A program made the translations under genes and the position numbers. A DNA stretch of 64,000 nt from Candidatus Amarolinea dominans (lineage in GTDB: Bacteria > Chloroflexota > Anaerolineae > SSC4 > Amarolineaceae), in contig JADJYJ010000003.1 of the NCBI GenBank assembly GCA_016719785.1, forward strand, positions 674,352-738,351. The letters are read 5' to 3'. Below the pieces are notes generated by a model that was not told where the DNA came from, did not search any database, and was given only the letters and a program-made list of their open reading frames with translations. How positions within the stretch are numbered: position 1 is the first letter of the stretch; every line of letters begins with the position of its first letter. Positions 52,063-59,985 of this stretch are shown piece after piece.

Positions 52063-52231
52063 GCCTGGCGCGTGTTTGCACGAATCATAAGAGTTGTACA
52101 AATCGCACGAGTTGTAAAGTTGACAGACTTTGACAGAAAGATGGAAGACCACTGAAAGAGTCTTTATGCTATAGTAAGCGCAACAACCGGCCGCGTGCAT
52201 GATCGCAGTGCCTGCATGAGGAGGATCATCA

Positions 52232-52548
52232 ATGGACATACGGCGCCTGAGCGTCAGCGAGTTGCGACTCAACACCAGGGACATCCTCGAGGGGTGAAAT
52301 TTCTCCACCGGCGCTTTGTCATCGCCACCCACGGTCGCCCCATGGCCGTGATGGTCAACATCGAGGACTGGGAGCGCCTGAGCGGAGAGACGCTGGTGGA
52401 CAAGGCGGAGGAGGGGAGGAGCCTGCAGAGGAGCCTGATGGCTGATGGGATCAGCCTGGTCAAAATTGGGTACAAACCCGTCACGACGGAGATGAAGGCC
52501 ACTGAGGTTCGCAAGAGAACAAAGACGGTGCTTGTGAATTTGCATTAG
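52232..52548 (+). CDS. Phd/YefM-type antitoxin, frameshifted
   Basis: MDIRRLSVSELRLNTRDILE begins a Phd/YefM DNA-binding antitoxin; one G missing from a G run at 52294 gives a TGA, after which VKFLHRRFVIATHGRPMAVM continues the family in the next frame. The end (after about residue 55) is a charged tail. No RelE, Doc or PIN toxin gene follows within 500 bases, so it is an orphan. Confidence 0.7.
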
Positions 52549-52754
52549 TCTGTAATTGCTATTATCATTGTGGTAAGACATTGACACATCGTTCGTGGTG
52601 AATGTCCAGCCAGCAAATTTCACCAGCGCGCACAGACGCGCAGCTGCACCGCAACCGGTTCCTGAGCATCTCGTCGGCATATCATCGCCGCGCTTGCCCT
52701 CGCCGAATGGCAACCAAGCGTCACAGGAAAGAGCAGCATGAACTCGAAGCAGGT

Positions 52755-52943
52755 ATGAACAATCCAAGTAATCCGCACCAGGTCATCCTGGAGCGTCCTT
52801 TGCGTGTCCTGACCCCGCGGCAGATCAGCATGGTTGATCTTTTCCTAACCGAAGTGGGTGAATACGGCCAGGTCAGGATCATTCTGCAGAAGAATCGGGT
52901 GCGTTACATCGAGAAACTGCAGAGCCTGGACGTACCGACCTGA
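52755..52943 (+). CDS. Small conserved hypothetical protein
   Basis: 62 residues (HQVILERPLRVLTPRQISMVDLFLTEVGEYGQVRIILQKNRVRYIE). The pattern of a helix then two strands ending in a basic residue looks like a small fold met repeatedly in Chloroflexota, but I cannot give a function. The frame extends upstream to 52602; ATG 52755 begins the conserved part. 52944-53122 holds no gene. Confidence 0.55.
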   Translation: MNNPSNPHQVILERPLRVLTPRQISMVDLFLTEVGEYGQVRIILQKNRVRYIEKLQSLDVPT

Positions 52944-53122
52944 CGGATCACCGGCCCTGGCCGCCCCCCGTCCCAGGCCGCTCAACCAAATAGCAACTTC
53001 TCGTGGCCTTGTTAGAGGTGAAAGATTCCCGAAGGCCGTTACGTTTGCCTGGAAGTAGGGCGCGTGGCGGCCTTTGTTGTTGCAAAATTCATTTGCCGAG
53101 CTGAATTCAGCAGGAGAACTAT

Positions 53123-53620
53123 ATGGCTTCGAACAGATTTCTGCAGGCGCTTGCGATTAGTTTTACCCTCGGCGTCATGTTCTGTTTTGCTCTTGCAAAC
53201 CCATCTCAGAGTACTGCACAGGCGATTTCATCAGAGTGCAATGGAGTCGACGTTGCGTTCTTGATTGATCAGTCCAAATCTATGGGCTACAATGATCAGA
53301 ATCAACTGCGCAGCGCGCCGTCAAGACCGCCATTGATTATCCTGGGAGACAACGCCATCTATTTCCCGAAGCGGCGTCAAGCATCGCATCTCTGTCATCG
53401 GTTTTGGGGGCGGCAGTGCCGGTACATCGGCCACCAGAATCTACCTCCCCTCGACGACGATCTCTCCCGCACTCGATGCTTTATCGGCCTGGAAGCAGGA
53501 GCGAACCACGTTGAAAGCCAGCATCCCGGTTACCGACGATCTCGGCGCTACCGACCACATTGCCGCTCTCAGAGCTGGCGCTGCTGTCCTCCAACAGTGG
53601 AGCCAGGAGCCCCTGGGTGA
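53123..53620 (+). CDS. VWA membrane protein, N-terminal fragment
   Basis: In frame only to about 53316: signal peptide, CNGVDVAFLIDQSKSMGYND (first VWA strand and metal site). The remaining residues are out of frame. ATG follows aggagaac. Confidence 0.6.
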   Translation: MASNRFLQALAISFTLGVMFCFALANPSQSTAQAISSECNGVDVAFLIDQSKSMGYNDQNQLRSAPSRPPLIILGDNAIYFPKRRQASHLCHRFWGRQCRYIGHQNLPPLDDDLSRTRCFIGLEAGANHVESQHPGYRRSRRYRPHCRSQSWRCCPPTVEPGAPG

Positions 53621-53756
53621 GAAGATGCGGATCCGTATGGTTGTGTTGGTAACCGATGGCGGGCCATGCATCAAGGTAGACGAAACCAACAAGTGTGTTT
53701 GGGATACCACAGAGTACGGGTCCGCAACGGTTATTTGGAACAACTCAAGGCGGTGA
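53511..53756 (+). CDS. VWA membrane protein, central VWA fragment
   Basis: Gives LKASIPVTDDLGATDHIAALRAGAAV and MRIRMVVLVTDGGPC, the second half of the VWA domain. The intervening VWA part (VIGFGGSAGTSATRIYL) is in the same frame from about 53400. Confidence 0.6.
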   Translation: MKASIPVTDDLGATDHIAALRAGAAVLQQWSQEPLGEKMRIRMVVLVTDGGPCIKVDETNKCVWDTTEYGSATVIWNNSRR

Positions 53757-53977
53757 CCGATCAGAACGGTTCCGAGTATCCCTGGAAAGGCGATGGTAAT
53801 GCAGCCAGCACCTATCTGTGGATTATCGCCTTTCGTGATGCGAACAGCATTGCCGGCTATGACTATCTGGCAGACAGAACACTGTTGGAAACCTGGGAAA
53901 CTATCGCCGACGAACACGGCAGTCAACTGCTTATTCTGCCGCGTCGCTTGATTCTAAGCTGGCGAATACTGATCTAA
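53666..53977 (+). CDS. VWA membrane protein, end-of-VWA fragment
   Basis: In frame from about 53745 (YLEQLKAVTDQNGSEYPW, TYLWIIAFRDANS, ETIADEHGSQLLIL): the last helix and strand of the VWA fold. Breaks near 53740 and 53945. Confidence 0.55.
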   Translation: MHQGRRNQQVCLGYHRVRVRNGYLEQLKAVTDQNGSEYPWKGDGNAASTYLWIIAFRDANSIAGYDYLADRTLLETWETIADEHGSQLLILPRRLILSWRILI

Positions 53978-53997
53978 CTAGCCTGGTTGCCAATGTT

Positions 53998-54930
53998 TTG
54001 GATCCGGTTCTTGGTTCAAAACTCAATCCATGGGATTGTACGCAGCCGATCTGGATCAATCCCTATGTGAGCGATGTGGCGATTATCCACATCTTCCGAC
54101 GTGGCTCTAACCCAGGGGTCCCGCTCGATCAAGTCAAAATCAGGATTAGGGCGATCCTGAATGACAAGCAGTCTGATACATACGAAAACGGCACTTCGAC
54201 ACCTGGAAGCAAGAAAGTGGATGACTACACCAAGGACGGGCCGAATGAGCGATATGTTTTTTATTTTCCGCCACCTGGCAAATACGTCGTTGAAGTGGAA
54301 GGAGCCGAAGCCTGCCGCGACTTGGATGTTCGGATTGGTGAGAACGGCGCTCGCAGCGAGCTGCTCGCTCCCGTTACATCCACGATCTTTCCAGCAATCA
54401 GCGTTCCTCCTTATTATGATGAAATAGCGCCGAGTTTCTTCAGTTTCCGTTTCTCGCAGCAACAGAAAGATGGCACCGTAGTTCCACTTCAGGAGTTAGA
54501 GAATTACCCATTGGACCTGAAGGTGATCGTGCGCTCCAAAGACGCCTCAGGCAAAGATGTTATTGATGAATATAGTCTGATAAAACCAATTACGACTGCC
54601 CTCGCCGGTATTTATGAGGCGCGTGATCGTCAGACGCGCGAGCCGGTATACATTCGTACTCCCTACGAGGGAACATACACCTGGGACTTGATTGGAACCA
54701 CGAACAACCCGCGCGCGTTCGATTCGTCTAAGCCGATCACTACGCCGATCACAGTGATCCAGGCGCAGGGCAGTTTCAAGGTGGTACCAGTCGAGGAATT
54801 CGGCTTTCAGGTACTGTCCCCGCAGCAGGATGATGTTGTGTTGGCGAGCGACGTCAGGGATGGCAAACCAATTGCGGTTCCTATTCAAGTGGGGATTCAG
54901 TTCACCAATACCCGCGGCGGCGCCCTTTAG
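53998..54930 (+). CDS. VWA membrane protein, Ig-like domain fragment
   Basis: 310 residues, open from about 53945. Extracytoplasmic beta domains (FRRGSNPGVPLDQVKIRIRA; RYVFYFPPPGKYVVEVEG; EGTYTWDLIGTTNNPRAF). One-base break at about 54925 within a GGCGGCGCC run. Confidence 0.7.
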   Translation: MDPVLGSKLNPWDCTQPIWINPYVSDVAIIHIFRRGSNPGVPLDQVKIRIRAILNDKQSDTYENGTSTPGSKKVDDYTKDGPNERYVFYFPPPGKYVVEVEGAEACRDLDVRIGENGARSELLAPVTSTIFPAISVPPYYDEIAPSFFSFRFSQQQKDGTVVPLQELENYPLDLKVIVRSKDASGKDVIDEYSLIKPITTALAGIYEARDRQTREPVYIRTPYEGTYTWDLIGTTNNPRAFDSSKPITTPITVIQAQGSFKVVPVEEFGFQVLSPQQDDVVLASDVRDGKPIAVPIQVGIQFTNTRGGAL

Positions 54931-56497
54931 CCCGGCAGATGTGATTGCTGATTCAAACGCAGACACCTTTGAGCTAAAACTGTACGACAGCGCAAATACG
55001 CTCATTGAGACTGCGAACTTACACTACGACGCAGGTGCTGCCCGGCCCACCTTCACGGCAGTACTACGGTCTCTGGGAGCCGAGGAAAGCCCGGACCCTG
55101 CCGGGCTGTATCGCCTTGAGGTAAATCTCAAGCCCAACTATGTTAGAAACCGCTATCGCCCTATCATGCAGTCGGCGAGTGTTCGATTCTACCGGGAGCG
55201 CCTGCAGGAATTTAGTTTCGAAATCCAACGGCCTGCGGAAGGAGAGCGGTTTTCGTTCTTCGATGACGGATTGCACAACCCGATTCAGGTCGAGACGCAG
55301 GTGACAGACGCCGATGGCAAGCCCCTGTCGCAGGTTTCTATTGCCTCGCCAGAGGCCAGCCCCTTCACAGTCAAGCTATTCACGGACAAAGATCAACTCC
55401 TTGACACCCAGCCCATGAGCACGGCCGGCAACAATCTCTATGTCGCCGCAGTGGGGAGTAACAGCGCGGCGGCCTCCGCCTATGCTCCCGGCTGTTACAA
55501 AATTGTGACAGAGTTGACGAATGACTACCGCACACGGGTGTTCCGACCGAAGCAACAGGTGTCCGGTGCGCGTGATCTGTCTGGTGGAAACGCAAGAATT
55601 CGTATGGCAGATCTCACATCCGGTTACGGAAACCTATGCACTGCATCCGACGTTTGGGTGGTTTCCTCTGTCAAACCGCTTCCGCTTGTCGTGGAGGTTC
55701 GATCTGAGGATGGGCAGTTACAACCAGCAGTAGATATCCAGAAGGCAACGGATGAAGCCCTCTTTACGGGGCGTTTGCGTTCACCAACTCAGACCCGCGC
55801 ATTCGATGTGACTTTCCGTCCCGACAAAGAACTTGGAAGATTCGTGGCCGACTGGCCAAAGGAGGCAGATCAACCCGGATCCTATGCGTTGGAAGTGACG
55901 CCAAATGCTGAGGCCGCCGCCGCAGGGTGGTACCCGACCAGCACCGCGCTTGTCACGCGCACGTTTGAGCGTCGAGACTCGTTGTTTACCAAGCCCTGGT
56001 CACTGCTGGCCCTGTTGGCCCTGGTGCTGCTGCTTGCAGCAAGCGCAGGACTCATTTATTTGGCCAGCGGCCCGTTGGTCGGCGCGTCGCTCAGCTTCTT
56101 CGATTCAACAGGCTCTTTGGGCGACGTCAAGATCTCTGGCCTCCTGAACCGGCGACAACAAATCATCAAGCAGAAGGTGCTGAGCGCCGCAATACCGCTC
56201 CTCAATCTGGACCATATCCAGGTCAAGAGCGTTCCTCCGACGGTGACGGAGGCGCGTGTCGCAGTCAATACGTCGTTGGTCTGGCCATCCTCCGATTCTG
56301 GCAGTGAAGAGCCGTTCGAAATCAACGATGTCAATGAGGGAGAGCCGGTCACGATTGACTATACAAAGAAAATCGCCATGCGGCTCGATAAGACATCGAG
56401 CGGGTGGATTCGCGAGACGCTTTGGCTCGTAATCCTGATTGTGGCAGCGTTCGCCGCCTGGGCTGGCGTCGTTGCCTATCTCTATCGCACAGCATAA
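54830..56497 (+). CDS. VWA membrane protein, C-terminal fragment with membrane helices
   Basis: In frame from about 54925. Two more Ig-like domains, then helices at about 56003-56060 and 56425-56485 that bracket a cytoplasmic domain. It is complete at its stop. Confidence 0.75.
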   Translation: MMLCWRATSGMANQLRFLFKWGFSSPIPAAAPFSPADVIADSNADTFELKLYDSANTLIETANLHYDAGAARPTFTAVLRSLGAEESPDPAGLYRLEVNLKPNYVRNRYRPIMQSASVRFYRERLQEFSFEIQRPAEGERFSFFDDGLHNPIQVETQVTDADGKPLSQVSIASPEASPFTVKLFTDKDQLLDTQPMSTAGNNLYVAAVGSNSAAASAYAPGCYKIVTELTNDYRTRVFRPKQQVSGARDLSGGNARIRMADLTSGYGNLCTASDVWVVSSVKPLPLVVEVRSEDGQLQPAVDIQKATDEALFTGRLRSPTQTRAFDVTFRPDKELGRFVADWPKEADQPGSYALEVTPNAEAAAAGWYPTSTALVTRTFERRDSLFTKPWSLLALLALVLLLAASAGLIYLASGPLVGASLSFFDSTGSLGDVKISGLLNRRQQIIKQKVLSAAIPLLNLDHIQVKSVPPTVTEARVAVNTSLVWPSSDSGSEEPFEINDVNEGEPVTIDYTKKIAMRLDKTSSGWIRETLWLVILIVAAFAAWAGVVAYLYRTA

Positions 56498-56542
56498 TGT
56501 GCTGTCAGTTCTCAGAATCTGCACGAAAGGGGAAACTACAAA

Positions 56543-57259
56543 ATGACGAGACCAGCCGTAGTTATCGGCGTTGGTGGTACCGGCCAGTGGATCTTGACCT
56601 ATCTCAAGAAAGCCCTGCTCGAACTGAACGGAGGCGTCATGCCTCCCAACGTACGCCTGATCGCTTTCGATACCGTCAGTCAGGCCGAGGCGCAGAAACA
56701 AGTTACCGGCGGCATCTACAGCGGCGAGCAGGCCATGTATGAGAAGGCTGCCAAGCGTATTGGCACCGTGGAGCTTGAGCGTGATGTCGAGCTGATCCAC
56801 ATCGGCGGTGATTGTTTTCCGCTGGGGCAGGAAATCGCCCGTGGAGAACATCCCCACCTGAACTGGTTCGATGTGGACTATTGGATGAACAAGGCGGGTT
56901 TGGGACGCGATAATTGGATTTTGGATCGTGGAGCTGGCCGGTTCCGCCAGTTTGGTTTGCTGGCGGTCTATAAAGATATCCTCGGTGGGCAAGTGCGTTC
57001 ACAGATCCTGAAGAAACTGCCCACAGTGATCAATGAAGTGCTCGCAAAGAGCGTCGCGGCGCCAGTTTCCGAGATCATTGTTGTCGGCTCGGTGGCCGGC
57101 GGAACCGGTTCTGCGATGATGATCCCGTTTGGTGTCCTGGCTCGCAAGATGTGCGGCGACATCCCGGTGCGCACGCGCGCGATCGTGGTTTTGCCCACGG
57201 CGTTTAGCCCAGGGCGCCCCAGCGCCGAGCTGGAACTGCGCGGGGGCGGCCTTGCGTGA
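56543..57259 (+). CDS. Tubulin-like protein, GTP-binding fragment
   Basis: 239 residues with both nucleotide-binding motifs (GVGGTGQ and AGGTGSA). An extra G in the run at 57240-57245 ends the frame; the next frame resumes LRELARAMMPPEGYASNM. Confidence 0.85.
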   Translation: MTRPAVVIGVGGTGQWILTYLKKALLELNGGVMPPNVRLIAFDTVSQAEAQKQVTGGIYSGEQAMYEKAAKRIGTVELERDVELIHIGGDCFPLGQEIARGEHPHLNWFDVDYWMNKAGLGRDNWILDRGAGRFRQFGLLAVYKDILGGQVRSQILKKLPTVINEVLAKSVAAPVSEIIVVGSVAGGTGSAMMIPFGVLARKMCGDIPVRTRAIVVLPTAFSPGRPSAELELRGGGLA

Positions 57260-57590
57260 ACTGGCGCGCGCCATGATGCCACCAGAAGGCTATGCCTCGA
57301 ACATGACTTTTCTGCCTGGTCATCGTGAGTATGAGAGTGTGGCCTACTCCCGGCTCTTCGACGGGATCTATTTTATTGACGGCGAACGCGGCGGGCAACC
57401 AATCAACACCGATCCCAAGTATGGCGTCTTTCCGGCTGCATCGGCCTGGGTTCGACAGATTCTCGACGATCAGTCCGGCGCCTGGTTTACCAATTTCGAG
57501 CGACGAACCGCGCAGGCGCTAGCCAACGACCCCAGGCGCCTGGCTGAGGGGGTTTGGAGTTTTCGGCGTCCACTCGTTCTATACCCCTGA
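57129..57590 (+). CDS. Tubulin-like protein, second fragment
   Basis: In frame from about 57245: EYESVAYSRLFDGIYFIDGERGG and YGVFPAASAWVRQILDDQSG, the start of the C-terminal part of the tubulin-like fold. Break near 57555. Confidence 0.65.
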   Translation: MVSWLARCAATSRCARARSWFCPRRLAQGAPAPSWNCAGAALRELARAMMPPEGYASNMTFLPGHREYESVAYSRLFDGIYFIDGERGGQPINTDPKYGVFPAASAWVRQILDDQSGAWFTNFERRTAQALANDPRRLAEGVWSFRRPLVLYP

Positions 57591-57684
57591 GCGCACCCCT
57601 GCGCCAAACCTACCGGCTCAAACTGGCCGATCGCATGCTGCGCGAACTGACCGATGCCCGCCCTGAAAGTCCGGTGGGCGCCTG

Positions 57685-58362
57685 GTGGCGAACGCGCAAC
57701 CACGCGGAGCGCCGGAATCCCCTGCTTTGGCGTTGAGTTTCCTGTCGCAAACCGCCATCTTTGGCGGCGACCAGCAGCCTGTCACACAGCTCCTCAACGA
57801 AATCGGACGCATTGTGTTGGTCGGGGGAGCCAACAATCCACAACAAGTGCAAAAAACGGCTGGAGCTGGCTATGGCGCACGGCGCAAGGAAGAACGCGAG
57901 GCAGATAGCTGGTTGGCTCCTGTCATTGTCTTTCCAGCGGCCGGGAAGTATGATGAACTGCGACAGGATGTCGCACGTGAGTTGAGCGCCGCGTTCGAGA
58001 TGCGTTTCAAGCCAAGCGATGCAAGTTCGCCGCCGCGCGATCCCACCAGCAATGCGGCTCTCATTGAGTTTGCAACGAACATCAATACGTTCTTGCACGA
58101 TCATCTCGGCGGCATGGGGGCCGATGGACCGGATGATTACGGCAGCTTCGGCGTCATCGCCGCCGCTGTGCGGTCGAACAGGTGGGCATCTTCCGTGGTA
58201 TTCTGCGCTTGCAGGTTCTCAACCTCCTTCCGAGAATCAGCGACGTGGCGCATTGGGTACGCCATTCGCGTGTTGGCAGCCCTGGATAAGCACTTCGAGG
58301 ATTTCCAGGAATTCATGAAAGCCGTCGAAAAGCGCGGCACAGCGCACCGCTTGCCAACCTGA
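57685..58362 (+). CDS. Tubulin-like protein, third fragment
   Basis: FLSQTAIFGGDQQPVTQLLN, ADSWLAPVIVFPAAGKYDEL and FATNINTFLHDHLGGMGADG continue the protein. Between 57590 and 57690 a short piece (LRQTYRLKLADRMLRELTDA) is in another frame. Break near 58170. Confidence 0.65.
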   Translation: MANAQPRGAPESPALALSFLSQTAIFGGDQQPVTQLLNEIGRIVLVGGANNPQQVQKTAGAGYGARRKEEREADSWLAPVIVFPAAGKYDELRQDVARELSAAFEMRFKPSDASSPPRDPTSNAALIEFATNINTFLHDHLGGMGADGPDDYGSFGVIAAAVRSNRWASSVVFCACRFSTSFRESATWRIGYAIRVLAALDKHFEDFQEFMKAVEKRGTAHRLPT

Positions 58363-58496
58363 ACAGGGAAGCCCAGGCAAAGAGAGCGCCTGGCGCGCGA
58401 TGCAACGAAAAAGCTTGGTGGTCTGAGGGGGATTCATCAGGCCTGGACCTCATCCTGAAGCGGTATAAGGCCGAGAGAGGGCTCCTCCATGCACAG

Positions 58497-59357
58497 GTGA
58501 ACCTGTTCAACTATGTACGTGAAGAATGTCTCCATAACGCCGTCAAGGCGGTCACGTCTATGCGCAGCACTGAAACACGGCGCGAGCTGGAGCGATGGAC
58601 CACGACTTTACTCGAAGGGGACAAGGCGCTCGATATGAACGGACTCTTGTCCTCGATTCAGGGCGACCTCGACCGCATTGTCACCAATATCCGGGAGGAT
58701 CAACGCAGCGAGCAGGTCGAGCGCCCGGTGCAGGTCGCCAGCCGTGAGAGCCAGGTATCGGACAGTGACATGGAGTGGGCATTGGAGGGCGTCCAGTGGG
58801 ATGCAGTTGATCAGGGAAACGGCCTGGCGCTGACGCTCAACCTCAGCCCTCAAGGCGTGGCGAGCGGCGCCTTGTCCGCAGTGCGCGATGGACTGACGCC
58901 GGCAGCCAGGCGCCAGATCGAGTACCAGAACGTGGCGACGCTTGAACGCGTCTGCGAACAGCGATTTGGCCAGGTGGACAAGGTGACTCCCGTTCTAGAG
59001 TGGTGCGAGAATCACGAATCGTATCAGAATGCCAACACGCTGGCTACTGACCTGACCGATCTCACGCAGCCGTTGACTTCCCTTGTGTCCAGTGCGCAGC
59101 CCGGCATGGAGGCTTTCAGCATTAGCGTTAATCGAGAAGTGGATCCGCGTGACTATGCCGGCCGACTGGAAAAAGAGGTGCGTAAGAAGCTAACTGGCGG
59201 TGAGAATCCGGATAACAACTACCCCGTGCAGGTGATTGGTTGTGAAGATCCGTATCGCCTGACAGCGATCCGTACCCAGGTGGGTCTGAAGCTGGATGAG
59301 TTCCAGACATGGCAAACCTGCAGGACTGCTTACGAATCAGAACCTGAAGAAGGCTGA
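58497..59357 (+). CDS. Tubulin-like protein, fourth fragment
   Basis: 286 residues, helical: YVREECLHNAVKAVTSMRST, TTTLLEGDKALDMNGLL, VTPVLEWCENHESYQNA. Opens from about 58440 after the AHWVRHSRVLAALDK piece. Confidence 0.65.
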   Translation: MNLFNYVREECLHNAVKAVTSMRSTETRRELERWTTTLLEGDKALDMNGLLSSIQGDLDRIVTNIREDQRSEQVERPVQVASRESQVSDSDMEWALEGVQWDAVDQGNGLALTLNLSPQGVASGALSAVRDGLTPAARRQIEYQNVATLERVCEQRFGQVDKVTPVLEWCENHESYQNANTLATDLTDLTQPLTSLVSSAQPGMEAFSISVNREVDPRDYAGRLEKEVRKKLTGGENPDNNYPVQVIGCEDPYRLTAIRTQVGLKLDEFQTWQTCRTAYESEPEEG

Positions 59358-59985
59358 CGATGCCACACCTGATCGTCTTAAGGAGCTGATACGTGTGCTG
59401 CAGAGCCAATACACGCAGCGAGAAGAAAAGGCCGCCATCGAGTTGGAGGCCAAGTGGCGTTCAGAAGGTCAGGCGCACCGCGTCCTGAATGCGCGCATGG
59501 TATCGCTGGTGGGTAAGCAGCGCGAGCTACAGCTTGCGTTGCAGTGTTTTGCCCTGGGTTGGGTACGCGAAGTTCCTGATAAGCAATTTCCTGACCGCTG
59601 TCATTGGGAACTACAGGTGCCTGGCTGGGAGTATGAGTTCTGGTTGACACCAAACAAACAAAGCGGCGCTTTGGGTACGTTCGAGGCCTTAGAAGCCTTC
59701 GTGCTCGTCAACCGCAATCACGCGCGCGGGCGTGAAGGTGCAGAATTGCGTTGGAAAGACCTGAATACTGCGCTCCTGAAGCAGCGCGAAGCGAAGGATG
59801 GAGAATCAAGCCCGCTCAAGCAAGCTGTGCAGGCAGCCATCAGCGATGACGGTATCACGAATCAATGGATGGAGCGCGCAGAACGGATGATTGACCCCGA
59901 CACGGACAAGGAAACGTTCCGGAATCCTGTCTATCGCGATTTGGCCGACTATGCCGCCTACTACTTCAAGGGCGCAGCATGGTAA
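59296..59985 (+). CDS. Tubulin-like protein, C-terminal fragment
   Basis: In frame from about 59340: LKELIRVLQSQYTQREEKAAIE, RCHWELQVPGWEYEFWL, and a stop at 59983-59985 that overlaps the ATG of the next gene (59979) by seven bases, so the pair is translationally coupled. Confidence 0.7.
   Translation: MSSRHGKPAGLLTNQNLKKADDATPDRLKELIRVLQSQYTQREEKAAIELEAKWRSEGQAHRVLNARMVSLVGKQRELQLALQCFALGWVREVPDKQFPDRCHWELQVPGWEYEFWLTPNKQSGALGTFEALEAFVLVNRNHARGREGAELRWKDLNTALLKQREAKDGESSPLKQAVQAAISDDGITNQWMERAERMIDPDTDKETFRNPVYRDLADYAAYYFKGAAW

Larger units (their letters stand above)
53123..56497 (+). pseudogene. VWA-domain membrane protein, whole gene (multiple frameshifts)
   Basis: Joined across five or more breaks this encodes about 1120 residues. 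A signal peptide (LALAISFTLGVMFCFALA-like, residues 8-30) is followed by a VWA domain with MIDAS DQSKS, a TDGG turn and the usual spacing. Then come several Ig-like beta domains (KYVVEVEGAEACRDLDV; SYALEVTPNAEAAAAGWY) and near the C-terminus a membrane helix (LLALLALVLLLAASAGLIYLA), a cytoplasmic domain of about 120 residues (VKISGLLNRRQQIIKQKVL), and a final helix (LVILIVAAFAAWAGVVAYLY). It is probably the membrane receptor or scaffold for the tubulin-like gene 45 bases downstream. The breaks may be sequence errors. Confidence 0.75.
56543..59985 (+). pseudogene. Tubulin/FtsZ-like (Tubulin_2, PF13809-type) protein, whole gene (multiple frameshifts)
   Basis: Joined, about 1140 residues, near the usual size of this family. 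The N-terminal nucleotide-binding loop is VIGVGGTGQ (residues 7-15) and the tubulin signature is AGGTGSA (185-191), as in FtsZ GGGTGS/T. Between them lies RLIAFDTVSQAEAQKQ, equivalent to the T2-T3 region. The C-terminal 600 residues are helical and family-specific. A family of such FtsZ-like proteins next to VWA genes was proposed by Makarova and Koonin (2010) to be a membrane-remodelling system. The start follows gaaaggggaaac. At least six breaks; G-run length errors near 57245 and elsewhere. Confidence 0.8.
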
